From: NORP110 sp051251595
GTDB lineage: Bacteria; Pseudomonadota; Alphaproteobacteria; Rhodobacterales; Rhodobacteraceae
Reading direction: 5' to 3'
Assembly (NCBI GenBank): GCA_051251595.1
Contig: JBPOFA010000016.1
Span: forward strand, 1-64,000
Length of the DNA: 64,000 bases
Shown piece after piece: positions 17,878 to 28,197 of this stretch. Position 1 is the first letter of the stretch. Each line of letters begins with the position of its first letter. The translations under genes were made by a program, and so were the position numbers. The notes beneath the pieces were generated by a model that did not search any database, was not told the DNA's origin, and saw nothing but the letters and a program-made list of their open reading frames with translations.

Positions 17878-19161
17878 TCATCCTTTCGTTTTCTCCTCGT
17901 CCAAAGCGGCGAAATCGTCAAACAGACGCTCTGCGCCCAACTGCCCGCCTTTTAGAAGTATCTGAATCCCGTCGCGATCGGGGCGGTCGCTGCGTGTGGT
18001 GCAGATACATGTTCCGCACCCGAACCTGGTTCGATAGGCCAGCCCCCAAATGTCGATGTTCTGCGCCACGGCGCTAGACGTGTCTCCTCCGGCAATGGCA
18101 AGCCGCTTGACGGGTGCGCGGTCTAGGACCGCATCGACAAGTCTGCCGCATTCATCTGAAAACCCCCGTTTTGCCCGTGTGGGGCGAGGGCGGTCTGGCG
18201 CCGAGGAGGCAATTAAGACATTGCGCCCCGCATTCAAATCAGAGGCTGCCGCATCAATAAGCCCAGTTCGGAACGGTTCCGACGTGATGGTTTCGGGTTC
18301 AACCTGGTATTTTCTGTAACTTTGCGCGGCAGCGATCTGGGCGCTTGTGGCTTGTGACAGGCTTCCTGCGAATGCAAGCACAGGCCCTTTGAAAGCGGGG
18401 GCCTGGAAAAGCGGAGCAACGTTTCGTTTTGCGAACCAGGCCTCGGCAACACCGCTTGCGCCCAGAACAGCAAACGACCCCTCGCAAGCATGGAGCATGG
18501 CCCCAAATTGATCGACGTGGTGTTGCGTCAGGGCGTCGAACAAAACAAACTCGGCATCCGTGGCGGTTAGCCGTTTCGCAAGGTCTTTTGCTGGGATGGT
18601 TTCAAGATCCACAAAGGAAATCGCGTCGGTCTTGGTGGCCCCAAGATCGTTCAGGTGGCGCGTTAGGTCGGCCTCTACCATTGGCGTTGAAGGGTGTTGG
18701 CTCATTGTTGGATGTCGGTCCAGCCGGTAGGTGCTGTCCCCAAACTTTGCGAAAAGGTTTGAGAATACACAGTACCGCTCCAGCGACGGCTGACCGCCCA
18801 GAACCGCAACTGTGGCGCTTGTGGTGTGGCTTGCCAGGACTTTGGCGGCGCTTGCAAGGTTTCCGACGGATTTCGCGCTGTCAAAGGTTGAACAGCATTT
18901 GTAATTCAAAACCTTGCATTCTGAATCGCGAAAGAAACGGCCTGCGCGATCCAGCTTGGATGCTATGTCCGCATTGCCCATGGTTCTGGTTGCCCCGGCA
19001 ATCCCTATGGCGTCGAGCGCGCCAATATCGGCCAGCTTTGCGTCATCCGGCACCTCTAGAAACAAGAAAGCGCGGTGGCCGCGTTCGGCGATGGTCGCAA
19101 GCATATCTGTTGCGCCGGTGAAATCGTCGCCGTACCACCCGTATGTAGGGCGGTTTTTCAT
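17878..19161 (-). CDS. four-carbon acid sugar kinase family (DUF1537), 3-oxo-isoapionate kinase-like
   Basis: An ATP-dependent sugar-acid kinase of 427 aa with the DUF1537 N-terminal landmark GWYGDDFTGATD (residues 6-17) and the C-terminal nucleotide-binding segment AIAGGDTSSAVA. Characterised members phosphorylate 3-oxo-tetronates, tetronates or 3-oxo-isoapionate (OiaK). ATG 19161 overlaps the stop of the RuBisCO-like gene by four bases. This pairing of DUF1537 kinase and RuBisCO-like protein is that of the D-apiose catabolic pathways, hence the OiaK suggestion. The exact substrate is inference. Confidence 0.82.
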   Translation of the reverse strand: MKNRPTYGWYGDDFTGATDMLATIAERGHRAFLFLEVPDDAKLADIGALDAIGIAGATRTMGNADIASKLDRAGRFFRDSECKVLNYKCCSTFDSAKSVGNLASAAKVLASHTTSATVAVLGGQPSLERYCVFSNLFAKFGDSTYRLDRHPTMSQHPSTPMVEADLTRHLNDLGATKTDAISFVDLETIPAKDLAKRLTATDAEFVLFDALTQHHVDQFGAMLHACEGSFAVLGASGVAEAWFAKRNVAPLFQAPAFKGPVLAFAGSLSQATSAQIAAAQSYRKYQVEPETITSEPFRTGLIDAAASDLNAGRNVLIASSAPDRPRPTRAKRGFSDECGRLVDAVLDRAPVKRLAIAGGDTSSAVAQNIDIWGLAYRTRFGCGTCICTTRSDRPDRDGIQILLKGGQLGAERLFDDFAALDEEKTKG

Positions 19162-20423
19162 GTCCGTGGGCCGAAGAAGTCGTATGCGCGATCGAGGGCC
19201 GCGCTGTTTTTTCGTGCTGTGTTCACGTCGACACCTTCCAACACGGCCTGCCATGCATCGCGCAAACTTTGCACCCCGGCCGCTCCTCCATCTGGATGCG
19301 CAAGAATGCCGCCGCCCGCCATGAAAAGAAGATCTGCCGTGCCCGTGGCCTGATAGGTCAGCGGCACGGTGCCTGCCCATTGGCCGTTGGAAAATGCAGG
19401 CAAGACACGGTCATCCGTGTTTGCCATCGGTGTCAGGCAGGCCTGAGCCCCGACAACGACCTCTTCGTCTTTTTGCGCGAACTTGCCCTGCAATCCGTGC
19501 ACATGAAAGTGATCCACCCCCGACAGCCGCCAAAGCGCTTGGTAGGCCTCGATGCCAATGCCAAGTGCCGGATGTCGTGACACGGCGCCATAACCGTTTC
19601 GGTGCGCATGCAGGGCCATATCAGTGCTCTTGCGCAGGGTTTGGGCGGCAGAAAAGCCGCACCAGTTCATGCTGAACATAGCGCAACTGCCCCCTTCGGC
19701 CTGGATGAGATCAAGGTGCCGTTGCATGGCGCTGGTTTCGTCGCTGATGTTGAAACCGACCATTACGTTCTTGCCGGTGCGTTCACGGTGGTCGCGGATA
19801 ACTTTCATGACCGCCGGCACGCGTTGTGCAAGGGGCGCATGGACCGGGTCGGCGCAAATTTCGTCGTCCTTAATAAAGTCCACACCTGCCTCGCACAGCG
19901 TGCGAACGATGTCTGCGGTGTCCTGTGCGGTCATGCCCACATTCGGTTTGATGATTGTCCCAATCATCGCGCCCGTTTCGACGCCTGCGGCCGAACGGGT
20001 TCCCGCGACACCAACCTGTGGCAAGGGAAACTGCGCCCGGTATTCGGGGGAGAGCGTAATCCGCTCTAGCCGAAGTCCGGTGGTCTCGCCCAGATCGAAC
20101 AAGTTGCCTGCAACGGTCGCCACAAGCGTGGGCAAGTTGGCGCCCACATTGGCTACAGGAAAACGTAACCGGATTTTCGCCCTTTCAACGGGGCCGTTCA
20201 ACCCTTTGCGGGAAAGCCATGCGCTTGGAAGGGAAGGCGAAACCTGACCCAGGCTTTCGACGCTGACCACCTCTGCACGGGCGCGCAGGCGCAATGCGTC
20301 GGTCTCACCAGAAACGCGTGTGAAGGTGCCGCAGGATTGTTCGCCGGCCATCGTCGCCGCAACGGCCCCTGGGGCAAGGGGCGTTTCGATAAGATAGTCG
20401 GCTTCGAAATGATCTGGGGACAT
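19158..20423 (-). CDS. RuBisCO-like protein, probable sugar-acid-phosphate decarboxylase or transcarboxylase
   Basis: A 421-residue member of the RuBisCO large-chain superfamily (form IV), not a carbon-fixing RuBisCO. The carbamylation and metal site is intact as KDDE (Lys185, Asp187, Glu188). The first active-site lysine is kept in IIKPNVG (Lys159), but the second, present in true RuBisCO as KPKLG, is Asn161. The loop segment GLQGKF contains a lysine. Relatives in D-apiose catabolism (OiaX, OiaT) act on 3-oxo-isoapionate 4-phosphate. It is ATGA-coupled to the kinase, which strongly suggests consecutive steps. It sits between the VOC gene and the kinase. Confidence 0.85.
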   Translation of the reverse strand: MSPDHFEADYLIETPLAPGAVAATMAGEQSCGTFTRVSGETDALRLRARAEVVSVESLGQVSPSLPSAWLSRKGLNGPVERAKIRLRFPVANVGANLPTLVATVAGNLFDLGETTGLRLERITLSPEYRAQFPLPQVGVAGTRSAAGVETGAMIGTIIKPNVGMTAQDTADIVRTLCEAGVDFIKDDEICADPVHAPLAQRVPAVMKVIRDHRERTGKNVMVGFNISDETSAMQRHLDLIQAEGGSCAMFSMNWCGFSAAQTLRKSTDMALHAHRNGYGAVSRHPALGIGIEAYQALWRLSGVDHFHVHGLQGKFAQKDEEVVVGAQACLTPMANTDDRVLPAFSNGQWAGTVPLTYQATGTADLLFMAGGGILAHPDGGAAGVQSLRDAWQAVLEGVDVNTARKNSAALDRAYDFFGPRT

Positions 20424-20435
20424 CCACTGTTCCTG

Positions 20436-20975
20436 TTAGACGCGGGATAGATCCGGGAATGGCCGCACGGGGTCCGAACCGTCCCAGTCTTTTGCGGCAA
20501 GGCGAATGGCGTCAAAAAGTCTGCCCTTTGGGCCGGCCACTTCGGACAATTCGACCACGGCACCGGGATGGAATTCAGTGTCAAAATAGACGAAACGTCC
20601 ATCGCTGCCGACTTGGCCGCCCATGACCACTTCGAACCCTTTTTCTTGGGCGCGCGCCAGATCAGCGTCGAAAGAGGACGTCCAGAACGCGACGTGCTGC
20701 AGACCGAAATTACCCGCACGCATAAAGTCACGATACATTGATGGCACATCGTTTCGGGTTTGGATCAGCTCAACCTGAACCGAGCCGGAATTTGCCAAGG
20801 CAACCGAGTTGCGTGGGGCGTAGCTTTCGCCCCGATATGTGTAGTTTTCAATCGGTACCTCTGGCGCATAGAAAAACGGCCCGACACCAAGCACGTTGGC
20901 CCAGTAATCCATTGCCGCTTCGATATCCTCAACGACATAACCCAATTGGCGGATTTCCCCAAAAATGTGACTCAT
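20436..20975 (-). CDS. VOC-family protein (glyoxalase/dioxygenase fold)
   Basis: A 179-residue vicinal-oxygen-chelate protein with two beta-alpha-beta-beta-beta repeats. The first begins at IRQLGYVVEDIEAAMDYW, where the usual metal-binding His is Gln. The second has QHVAFW (His about residue 96) and the late Glu in VVELSE. Substituted ligands mean the metal site may differ. Members include epimerases, lyases and dioxygenases. It is the first gene of the VOC-RLP-kinase-GH127 run, 12 bp ahead of the RuBisCO-like gene, so it may supply an isomerase or lactone-handling step. Function unproven. Confidence 0.75.
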   Translation of the reverse strand: MSHIFGEIRQLGYVVEDIEAAMDYWANVLGVGPFFYAPEVPIENYTYRGESYAPRNSVALANSGSVQVELIQTRNDVPSMYRDFMRAGNFGLQHVAFWTSSFDADLARAQEKGFEVVMGGQVGSDGRFVYFDTEFHPGAVVELSEVAGPKGRLFDAIRLAAKDWDGSDPVRPFPDLSRV

Positions 20976-21015
20976 CTGCGGTCTTTCGAAATTTCCTCTG
21001 GTTCGACATTGTATT

Positions 21016-21048
21016 CCATCATAAGACTGATGGGGTCAAACCGGGTTT
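21016..21048. promoter_or_regulatory. two palindromes in the VOC-LacI divergent promoter
   Basis: The 90-bp divergent region holds CCATCA-N6-TGATGG (21016-21033) and the 11-bp palindrome AAACC-G-GGTTT (21038-21048). The second has the AAACC/GGTTT look common in LacI-family operators. They lie where a LacI repressor would control both directions. Confidence 0.55.
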
Positions 21049-21065
21049 ATGATTGGATTTGATTG

Positions 21066-22118
21066 ATGGCTAGTGATCGAAAATATCGCGTGACAGTGGA
21101 AAGTGTTGCGGAACGTGCCGGCGTTTCGACAGCAACGGTGGACCGTGTTCTGAACCAGCGAAGCGGTGTTCGCAGAATGACAGCAAAACGCGTGCTGCAA
21201 GCTGCTTCAGAGTTGGGGTATATCGACGAATATGACGGCGCGACTTTGGAATTGGGCCCAAAGGCGCGTATCGCCTTTCTTCTTCCCAAGGGCACAAATC
21301 GTTACATCAACATGCTTGGACGTACGATCGTCGGAATGACGGACGAATTCGCCAAGGCTGGCATGCGGCCTACCATTGAATATATCAGTTCCTTCAATGC
21401 TGACGCTCTTGCAAAGGCGATGCGGCGACAAGCCAAGACGGCTGACGGTTTGGCGATCATGGCGATCGATCACCCTTCTGTGCGCGAGATGGTCAACCGA
21501 CTTGCCCAGGAAGGAAAGCCGATTGCCACGGTGATCAGCGACACCACGGCAACAAGCCGGGTTGCCTATTTCGGGCTGGACAATCGGGCGGCGGGGCGCA
21601 TGGCTGGCTATCTGATCGGTCGATTTCTGCCCGGTGGCGAAGGCAAGGTTGCAATGGTTGCGGGCAGCCGCACCTATCGGGCGCATGGGGATCGCGAAAT
21701 GGGGTTCATGGACATCAACCATGAAATGTTCCCCGGCGTCGAGGTTGTAGACGTGCGCGAAGGGCAGGACGATGATCAATCGAATTATCATCACGTCAGA
21801 TCCTTGCTAACCCAGCATCCGGATATCCGTGCGATTTATAACATCGGTGGCGCGGCAACCGGTGTCGGCAAGGCGCTTCGATATATGAAACGGAACAAGG
21901 ACGTCGTCTTTGTGGGCCATGGCCTGACCGACGACACGCGCGAGATGCTGCTGGACGGCACCATGTCTGCGGTGATCACTCAGGATGCTGTCGACACGGT
22001 GACACGGTGCATCCGATTGTTTTCGGATATCCGGTCTGAGGGTGCGCCGCCCAGGCTGCCTGAACCGATGCGGATTGAGGTGGTCTTTCGCGAAAACCTG
22101 GCGACGCCACGGTTTTAG
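21066..22118 (+). CDS. LacI-family transcriptional regulator
   Basis: A 350-residue repressor. The N-terminal helix-turn-helix reads TVESVAERAGVSTATVDRVLN (about 10-30; recognition part STATVDRVLN), followed by a periplasmic-binding-protein-like sugar-sensing domain of the type 4 (ribose/sugar ABC) group. I chose ATG 21066; a TTG three bases upstream gives the longer form. It diverges from the VOC-RLP-kinase-GH127 genes and very likely controls them through the palindromes at 21016-21048. Confidence 0.92.
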   Translation: MASDRKYRVTVESVAERAGVSTATVDRVLNQRSGVRRMTAKRVLQAASELGYIDEYDGATLELGPKARIAFLLPKGTNRYINMLGRTIVGMTDEFAKAGMRPTIEYISSFNADALAKAMRRQAKTADGLAIMAIDHPSVREMVNRLAQEGKPIATVISDTTATSRVAYFGLDNRAAGRMAGYLIGRFLPGGEGKVAMVAGSRTYRAHGDREMGFMDINHEMFPGVEVVDVREGQDDDQSNYHHVRSLLTQHPDIRAIYNIGGAATGVGKALRYMKRNKDVVFVGHGLTDDTREMLLDGTMSAVITQDAVDTVTRCIRLFSDIRSEGAPPRLPEPMRIEVVFRENLATPRF

Positions 22119-22234
22119 GGCTGCCGTTTTGGCTGCCAAATATCACAGTTGCAGGCAGGGCGATCATGTCGCTTATGCGGGCTTTGCGCGGTCTGGTCAG
22201 CGCAAAGACCAACGCGGCTGCGACGCCTTAACTG

Positions 22235-22246
22235 TTTGTCGACAAA
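22235..22246. promoter_or_regulatory. 12-bp palindrome TTTGTCGACAAA near gntR
   Basis: A perfect palindrome in the 147-bp gap between the LacI gene and the 3' end of the GntR gene. Its core TGTCGACA recurs at 23065-23072 upstream of gntR. It may be a GntR-family operator; location downstream of the gene is unusual. Confidence 0.35.
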
Positions 22247-22265
22247 GTCTTGGGGGCAAATCTGA

Positions 22266-22982
22266 CTAAAGCGTGAGCAGGGCGTTCTGGCGGTTGTCTG
22301 CAGAAATAAACGATTGAATTTGCGTCACAATTTGATCGGCATGTGCGCGGGCCAGGGTGTCGGCCAGCATCACGTCCCGATCTATGATGGCCGCGATGAT
22401 GTCTTCATGCTCTGATACATATTGCTGGGGAAGCTTGTCGTTGAATGTCGCATAATAAAGCCGCAAGATACGGCGACCTTCGTCAAGCAGACGTGTGAAA
22501 AGGTCTGTGTAATATTGATTGCCGCCGGCTTTGGCTATGGCCACATGAAAATCGCGGTTGATTGCGATCATCCCCAGCACATTTTGTTCTTTCACGTTGC
22601 GGGTGAAATCATCTTGAAATGCCCGGATCGTCGCAATGTCTTCGGCTTTGTGATTTGCAGCCGCCAACCGCGTTGTGGTTCGGTACATCAATGTTAAGGC
22701 GTCAAAGAAATTCGGAAGGTTGAGGAAATCAATATTCGACACAATGGTCGCGCGATTGGTCAGCGTTGTGATCAAACCTTCGGCAGACAGGCGCACCAAT
22801 GCCTCACGGACGGGAGTGCGCGACAGGGAAAACCGCTCTGCAAGCAGCCCTTCGTCAATCGGGCTGCCTGGGGCGATCTTTAGTTCAATAATTTCATTTT
22901 TGAGGATTTCGTAAACATAAGACACGCCTGCGCCGCGTTTTAACTGTGTCGGTGGTGAAGGCTTGCCTTTGGTTTGCGTCAT
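22266..22982 (-). CDS. GntR-family regulator (FadR subgroup, FCD domain)
   Basis: A 238-residue regulator with a winged-helix N-terminus (LLAERFSLSRTPVREALVRL, about 45-64) and a helical FCD ligand domain (about 95-220), in which metal-binding His and Asp residues such as NRDFHVAIA are visible. It diverges from the peptide importer beginning at 23474 with a 490-bp gap between them. It may control that importer and the peptidase genes; the ligand could be an amino acid or organic acid. This assignment to the importer is inference from position. Confidence 0.88.
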   Translation of the reverse strand: MTQTKGKPSPPTQLKRGAGVSYVYEILKNEIIELKIAPGSPIDEGLLAERFSLSRTPVREALVRLSAEGLITTLTNRATIVSNIDFLNLPNFFDALTLMYRTTTRLAAANHKAEDIATIRAFQDDFTRNVKEQNVLGMIAINRDFHVAIAKAGGNQYYTDLFTRLLDEGRRILRLYYATFNDKLPQQYVSEHEDIIAAIIDRDVMLADTLARAHADQIVTQIQSFISADNRQNALLTL

Positions 22983-23061
22983 TCAAAATGGGTCCTGTTT
23001 CTGTCTTGGCGTTCAATTTTGCATTTTTTTAAGGATACGGCCATATTCTAGGTTAAATTAC

Positions 23062-23072
23062 TTTTGTCGACA
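23062..23072. promoter_or_regulatory. TGTCGACA palindrome upstream of gntR
   Basis: The 8-bp palindrome TGTCGACA (23065-23072), preceded by TTT, lies 83 bp upstream of the gntR start. It shares its core with the 12-bp palindrome at 22235. A candidate autoregulatory operator. Confidence 0.4.
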
Positions 23073-23139
23073 TAAAAAATACTAACAACCTGAATCGGTG
23101 ACAACGGGCGAGGTCGATTAACGCCGGAATTTATGTTGT

Positions 23140-23292
23140 TGCCGGCGGGGGCCGTTCTCGCACTCGGCCGGCGCATCGCAGCTGATCAGCAAAGGCACTT
23201 CTTTTCAGGACGTAGCCGCAATCTACCCGGTCTTTGATCTGGGGGCATTGTCCGGTGTTGTGCCTAGGCCGTCGAACGTCCCCGAATCATGA
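23140..23292 (+). pseudogene. possible decayed coding remnant
   Basis: One frame stays open for 50 codons to a TGA at 23290-23292. The last 36 or so codons read like ordinary protein (for example SFQDVAAIYPVFDLGALSG). No start codon or ribosome binding site fits, and the upstream part becomes Cys/Arg-rich as if frameshifted. The parent gene is not recognised. Confidence 0.2.
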
Positions 23293-23473
23293 TCACCGGA
23301 TCTGCTGCAAAAAATGCGCATGCGACGCAGCCATGACTTGGCTTGAGGTGACTAAAATTTAGGCATTACCAACTGAAACTACATTGAAAATACAAATAGT
23401 ATTTTTAACGTGGACGAGAAAAAAACACACTGTTAACGTTCGGTGACAATTAAACGACAATCAGGGAAATGTA

Positions 23474-25225
23474 ATGAAAGTACTTAAACTCTCGAAGTCG
23501 GCTCTCCAAACTACGGCTATTTGCACGGCGATGGTGCTTTTGCAGGCGGGTGGCGCAATGGCCGCCGACGTGCAAAAGGGCGGGACCCTCAAAATCGTTG
23601 GTACGGCTGATCTGGATCACTTTGACCCGACAAGTGCGGCACTTGTGACCACGAACAACTTTCTGCGTGCGACGCAGCGGACCTTGATCGGGTACAATTC
23701 CTCTACGGATGAAGATGAGCGTATTCGCCCTGTTGGCGATCTCGCAGTCGAAGTGCCTCAGCCGACCAATGGCGGTCTGACCTATACATTTAAGTTGCGT
23801 GATGGCGCGATGTGGAATGCGCCAACCGGTGCGCGGCAAATCACATCGGTTGACTTTGAACGCGGCATGAAACGCATGTGCAACCCTGCGCTTGGCTCGG
23901 CTGCTCTTACATATTTTGTAACGCTGATCGACGGCATGGAAAGCTTCTGTGACGGGTTTGCAGAGGTAGAGCCAACCGTTGAGGCCATGAAGGCCTATAT
24001 TCAGGACAACGATATTTCTGGCATTACCCAGCCTGACGACTTGACCGTTGAAATCACCCTGACTGAAACGGCGGGCGACTTTGTTTACATGGTGTCTTTG
24101 CCGACATCCTCACCTGCACCGATCGAAGTTCTGGATTTCATGCCAGACGGACCGGAGTATCGTGAAAATTACATTGCGTCGGGCCCTTACACACCTGTTG
24201 ATTATGTGCCCGATGGATCGCTGAAACTGGATCGTAACCCAGCTTGGTCTGCCGATGCGGATCCACTGCGCGGTGCCAATGTTGACGCTATTGAAATCAC
24301 CTTTGGCGTGCAGCCCGACGCGGCGATCCAACAGCTTCAGGCTGGCAATGCTGACATGGTGTATGACATCACGATCCCTCCCGCTATTCTGTCACTTTTG
24401 ACCGCGACTGCGGATCCCAAAGTGATGACAATGTCTGCTGGGCGGACCGCGTTCTTGTTCATTAATACAGTTTCCGAAAACAACAATGGCGCGTTGAAAG
24501 ACCTGCGGGTGCGTCAGGCGTTGAACTACGCCATCGACAAAGCGGCGCTGGTTCAGCAAATGGGTGGCCCAACAGTTGCGCAACCGCAAAACGGCATCTT
24601 TGGGCCGGGCGTTCTGGGCTTCCATGAGTTCGATCTGTACCCATCAGAAGGGCACGCAGGCGACCCGGAAAAAGCCCGCGCGCTTTTGGCTGAAGCTGGG
24701 TATCCTGATGGCATCACGCTGAAAATGCCGTACCGGAACCAGAACAACATGCCGGAAATCGCCCAGACCATTCAGGCGGCCATGGCAGAGGCAGGGATCA
24801 CGCTTGAGCTGACACCTGTAACGGCCTCGGACTACTATTCCAAGTTCATGACCAATCCGCTTAACACGCAAGAAGGTGCTTGGGACATTGCGCCTGTAGG
24901 TTGGGCCCCTGACTGGGTCGGCGGGGCTGCACGTTCTGTTTTCCAGCCGCAATTCTCGTATGACGGTCGTCACCAGACCTATAACTACACGGACTACAAC
25001 AACGACAAAGCCAACGAGATTGCCAAACAGGCGATCAACGCGACCACGCCTGAAGATGCTGCAAAGCTTTGGGGCGAAGTCGATGTCTTGGTCATGACAG
25101 ATGCGCCGGTCGTTCCGTATTACACGGAACAGGTCGTTCTTTATCGCGGTCCTGCCGTAGAGAACTTCCAGCCATACGCTCTTGGTGGGCAAGGGGACTG
25201 GACGAACGTTTGGCTTAACCGCTGA
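23474..25225 (+). CDS. oligopeptide ABC transporter substrate-binding protein (family 5)
   Basis: A periplasmic peptide-binding protein of 583 aa with a Sec signal peptide ending at AMA-AD (about residue 30) and the family 5 solute-binding fold (DppA/OppA type). Family 5 proteins bind di- and oligopeptides. CAGGGAA lies upstream of the ATG. It heads an operon with a fused double ATPase and two permeases, followed by two proline-specific peptidases. A very stable hairpin directly after the gene suggests the binding protein is made in excess over the membrane parts. Confidence 0.92.
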   Translation: MKVLKLSKSALQTTAICTAMVLLQAGGAMAADVQKGGTLKIVGTADLDHFDPTSAALVTTNNFLRATQRTLIGYNSSTDEDERIRPVGDLAVEVPQPTNGGLTYTFKLRDGAMWNAPTGARQITSVDFERGMKRMCNPALGSAALTYFVTLIDGMESFCDGFAEVEPTVEAMKAYIQDNDISGITQPDDLTVEITLTETAGDFVYMVSLPTSSPAPIEVLDFMPDGPEYRENYIASGPYTPVDYVPDGSLKLDRNPAWSADADPLRGANVDAIEITFGVQPDAAIQQLQAGNADMVYDITIPPAILSLLTATADPKVMTMSAGRTAFLFINTVSENNNGALKDLRVRQALNYAIDKAALVQQMGGPTVAQPQNGIFGPGVLGFHEFDLYPSEGHAGDPEKARALLAEAGYPDGITLKMPYRNQNNMPEIAQTIQAAMAEAGITLELTPVTASDYYSKFMTNPLNTQEGAWDIAPVGWAPDWVGGAARSVFQPQFSYDGRHQTYNYTDYNNDKANEIAKQAINATTPEDAAKLWGEVDVLVMTDAPVVPYYTEQVVLYRGPAVENFQPYALGGQGDWTNVWLNR

Positions 25226-25246
25226 TCTGACGCGAAGACCTTTCTT

Positions 25247-25288
25247 GGGCCAAGCCGCAGCCACCTCCCTATGGCTGCGGCTTGGTCC
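25247..25288 (+). terminator. strong hairpin between binding protein and ATPase genes
   Basis: A perfect 14-bp stem, 25250-25263 with 25272-25285 (CCAAGCCGCAGCCA and its complement), extended by three more pairs including one G-U. The loop is 8 bases. A weakly T-rich stretch (AATTTCCTTATATT) follows. It probably acts as a partial terminator or 3' stabiliser of the binding-protein mRNA. Confidence 0.6.
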
Positions 25289-25345
25289 CCAATTTCCTTA
25301 TATTGACGACACAGTTCCGCCCGCGGAACGACGAATGGAACGAAA

Positions 25346-27207
<1,862 letters not shown>

Positions 27208-27211
<4 letters not shown>

Positions 27212-28197
27212 CCCAGAACTCCACCGGACAGACTGCCCCTGCGTTCGACGACGCCGTTGAGGATGACGCACCTCAGGTCATTCAACGCGGCTCTGCCGCA
27301 CTGACGATGCGCCGCCTGTTGCGAGATCCGGCAACGCTGATTGCATTTACATTTATCGTGGCGCTGACGTTGTTCGCAATTTTCGCGCCGCTGACCGAAA
27401 TGTGGACGGGGCACACAACCATAGAACAATACCGCGACATTGGCATGTCACCCATGGGACTTCCGGTTGGGCCCAATAGCGACTTTTTGATGGGGACGGA
27501 TCAGCTGGGACGTGATGTGTTTGTTCGTCTGGCCTATGGCGCGCGGATTTCGCTGGCGGTTGGGGTGCTGGCCTCTTTGGCGGCTGCGGCCCTTGGGGTC
27601 ACGATCGGCATGTGTGCCGGCTTTTTTGGCGGTTGGGTCGATACTATTTTGGGCAGGCTGATGGATCTGGTGATGAGCGTTCCTTTCCTGCTGTGTGCTT
27701 TGGCGCTGGTGTCGGTGTTCGGCCCATCCCTGACGCTGTCTGTTTCTGTGATCGTCTTTTTCAGCTGGACCACAATCGGCCGGGTTATTCGTGCCGAAAG
27801 CGGTTCCATCGCGAAACGAGAGTTTATTCAGGCCAGCCGATCTATGGGGGCCTCTAACCTGTCGATTTTGGTGCGCGATGTGCTGCCCAACCTTGCAGTG
27901 CCAATCATCATTTACACCACAATGATGATCCCGTCCTCTATCGTATTCGAAGCAACGCTGTCGTTTTTGGGGCTGGGGATCGTCCCGCCGACCCCCAGTT
28001 GGGGCGGCATGTTGGCCGATGCCGGGGCCAATTCCATCTACCTTGTAGCGTGGTGGTTGGTGGTGTTCCCTGGTTTTGCGCTTTTGTTCACGACACTGGC
28101 CTTCAACATTCTGGGGGATGGGCTTCGGGATGCGCTTGACCCGCAAGGGCGGAAAATCGTTCGTCGCCGCAAACGTAAACAAGAGGCCGCCAAATGA
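27208..28197 (+). CDS. peptide ABC transporter permease (DppC type)
   Basis: A 329-residue membrane protein with an N-terminal OppC-type segment, six predicted helices and the EAA-loop region at about 205-225. Overlaps of four bases exist with both neighbours. The order ATPase, DppC, DppB is reversed with respect to the classical dppBCDF operon. Confidence 0.92.

Larger units (their letters stand above)
22983..23473. other. long divergent promoter region
   Basis: 490 bp without a supported gene. It contains AT-rich stretches next to gntR (22985-23095) and before the binding protein gene (23340-23460), probably holding the two promoters, and the TGTCGACA palindrome at 23065-23072. The middle carries a decayed-looking coding stretch listed separately. 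Confidence 0.55.

Noticed and set aside
19158..20423. True RuBisCO and carbon fixation
   Set aside because: The second active-site lysine is replaced, no small subunit, phosphoribulokinase or carboxysome gene is present, and the gene is coupled to a sugar-acid kinase.
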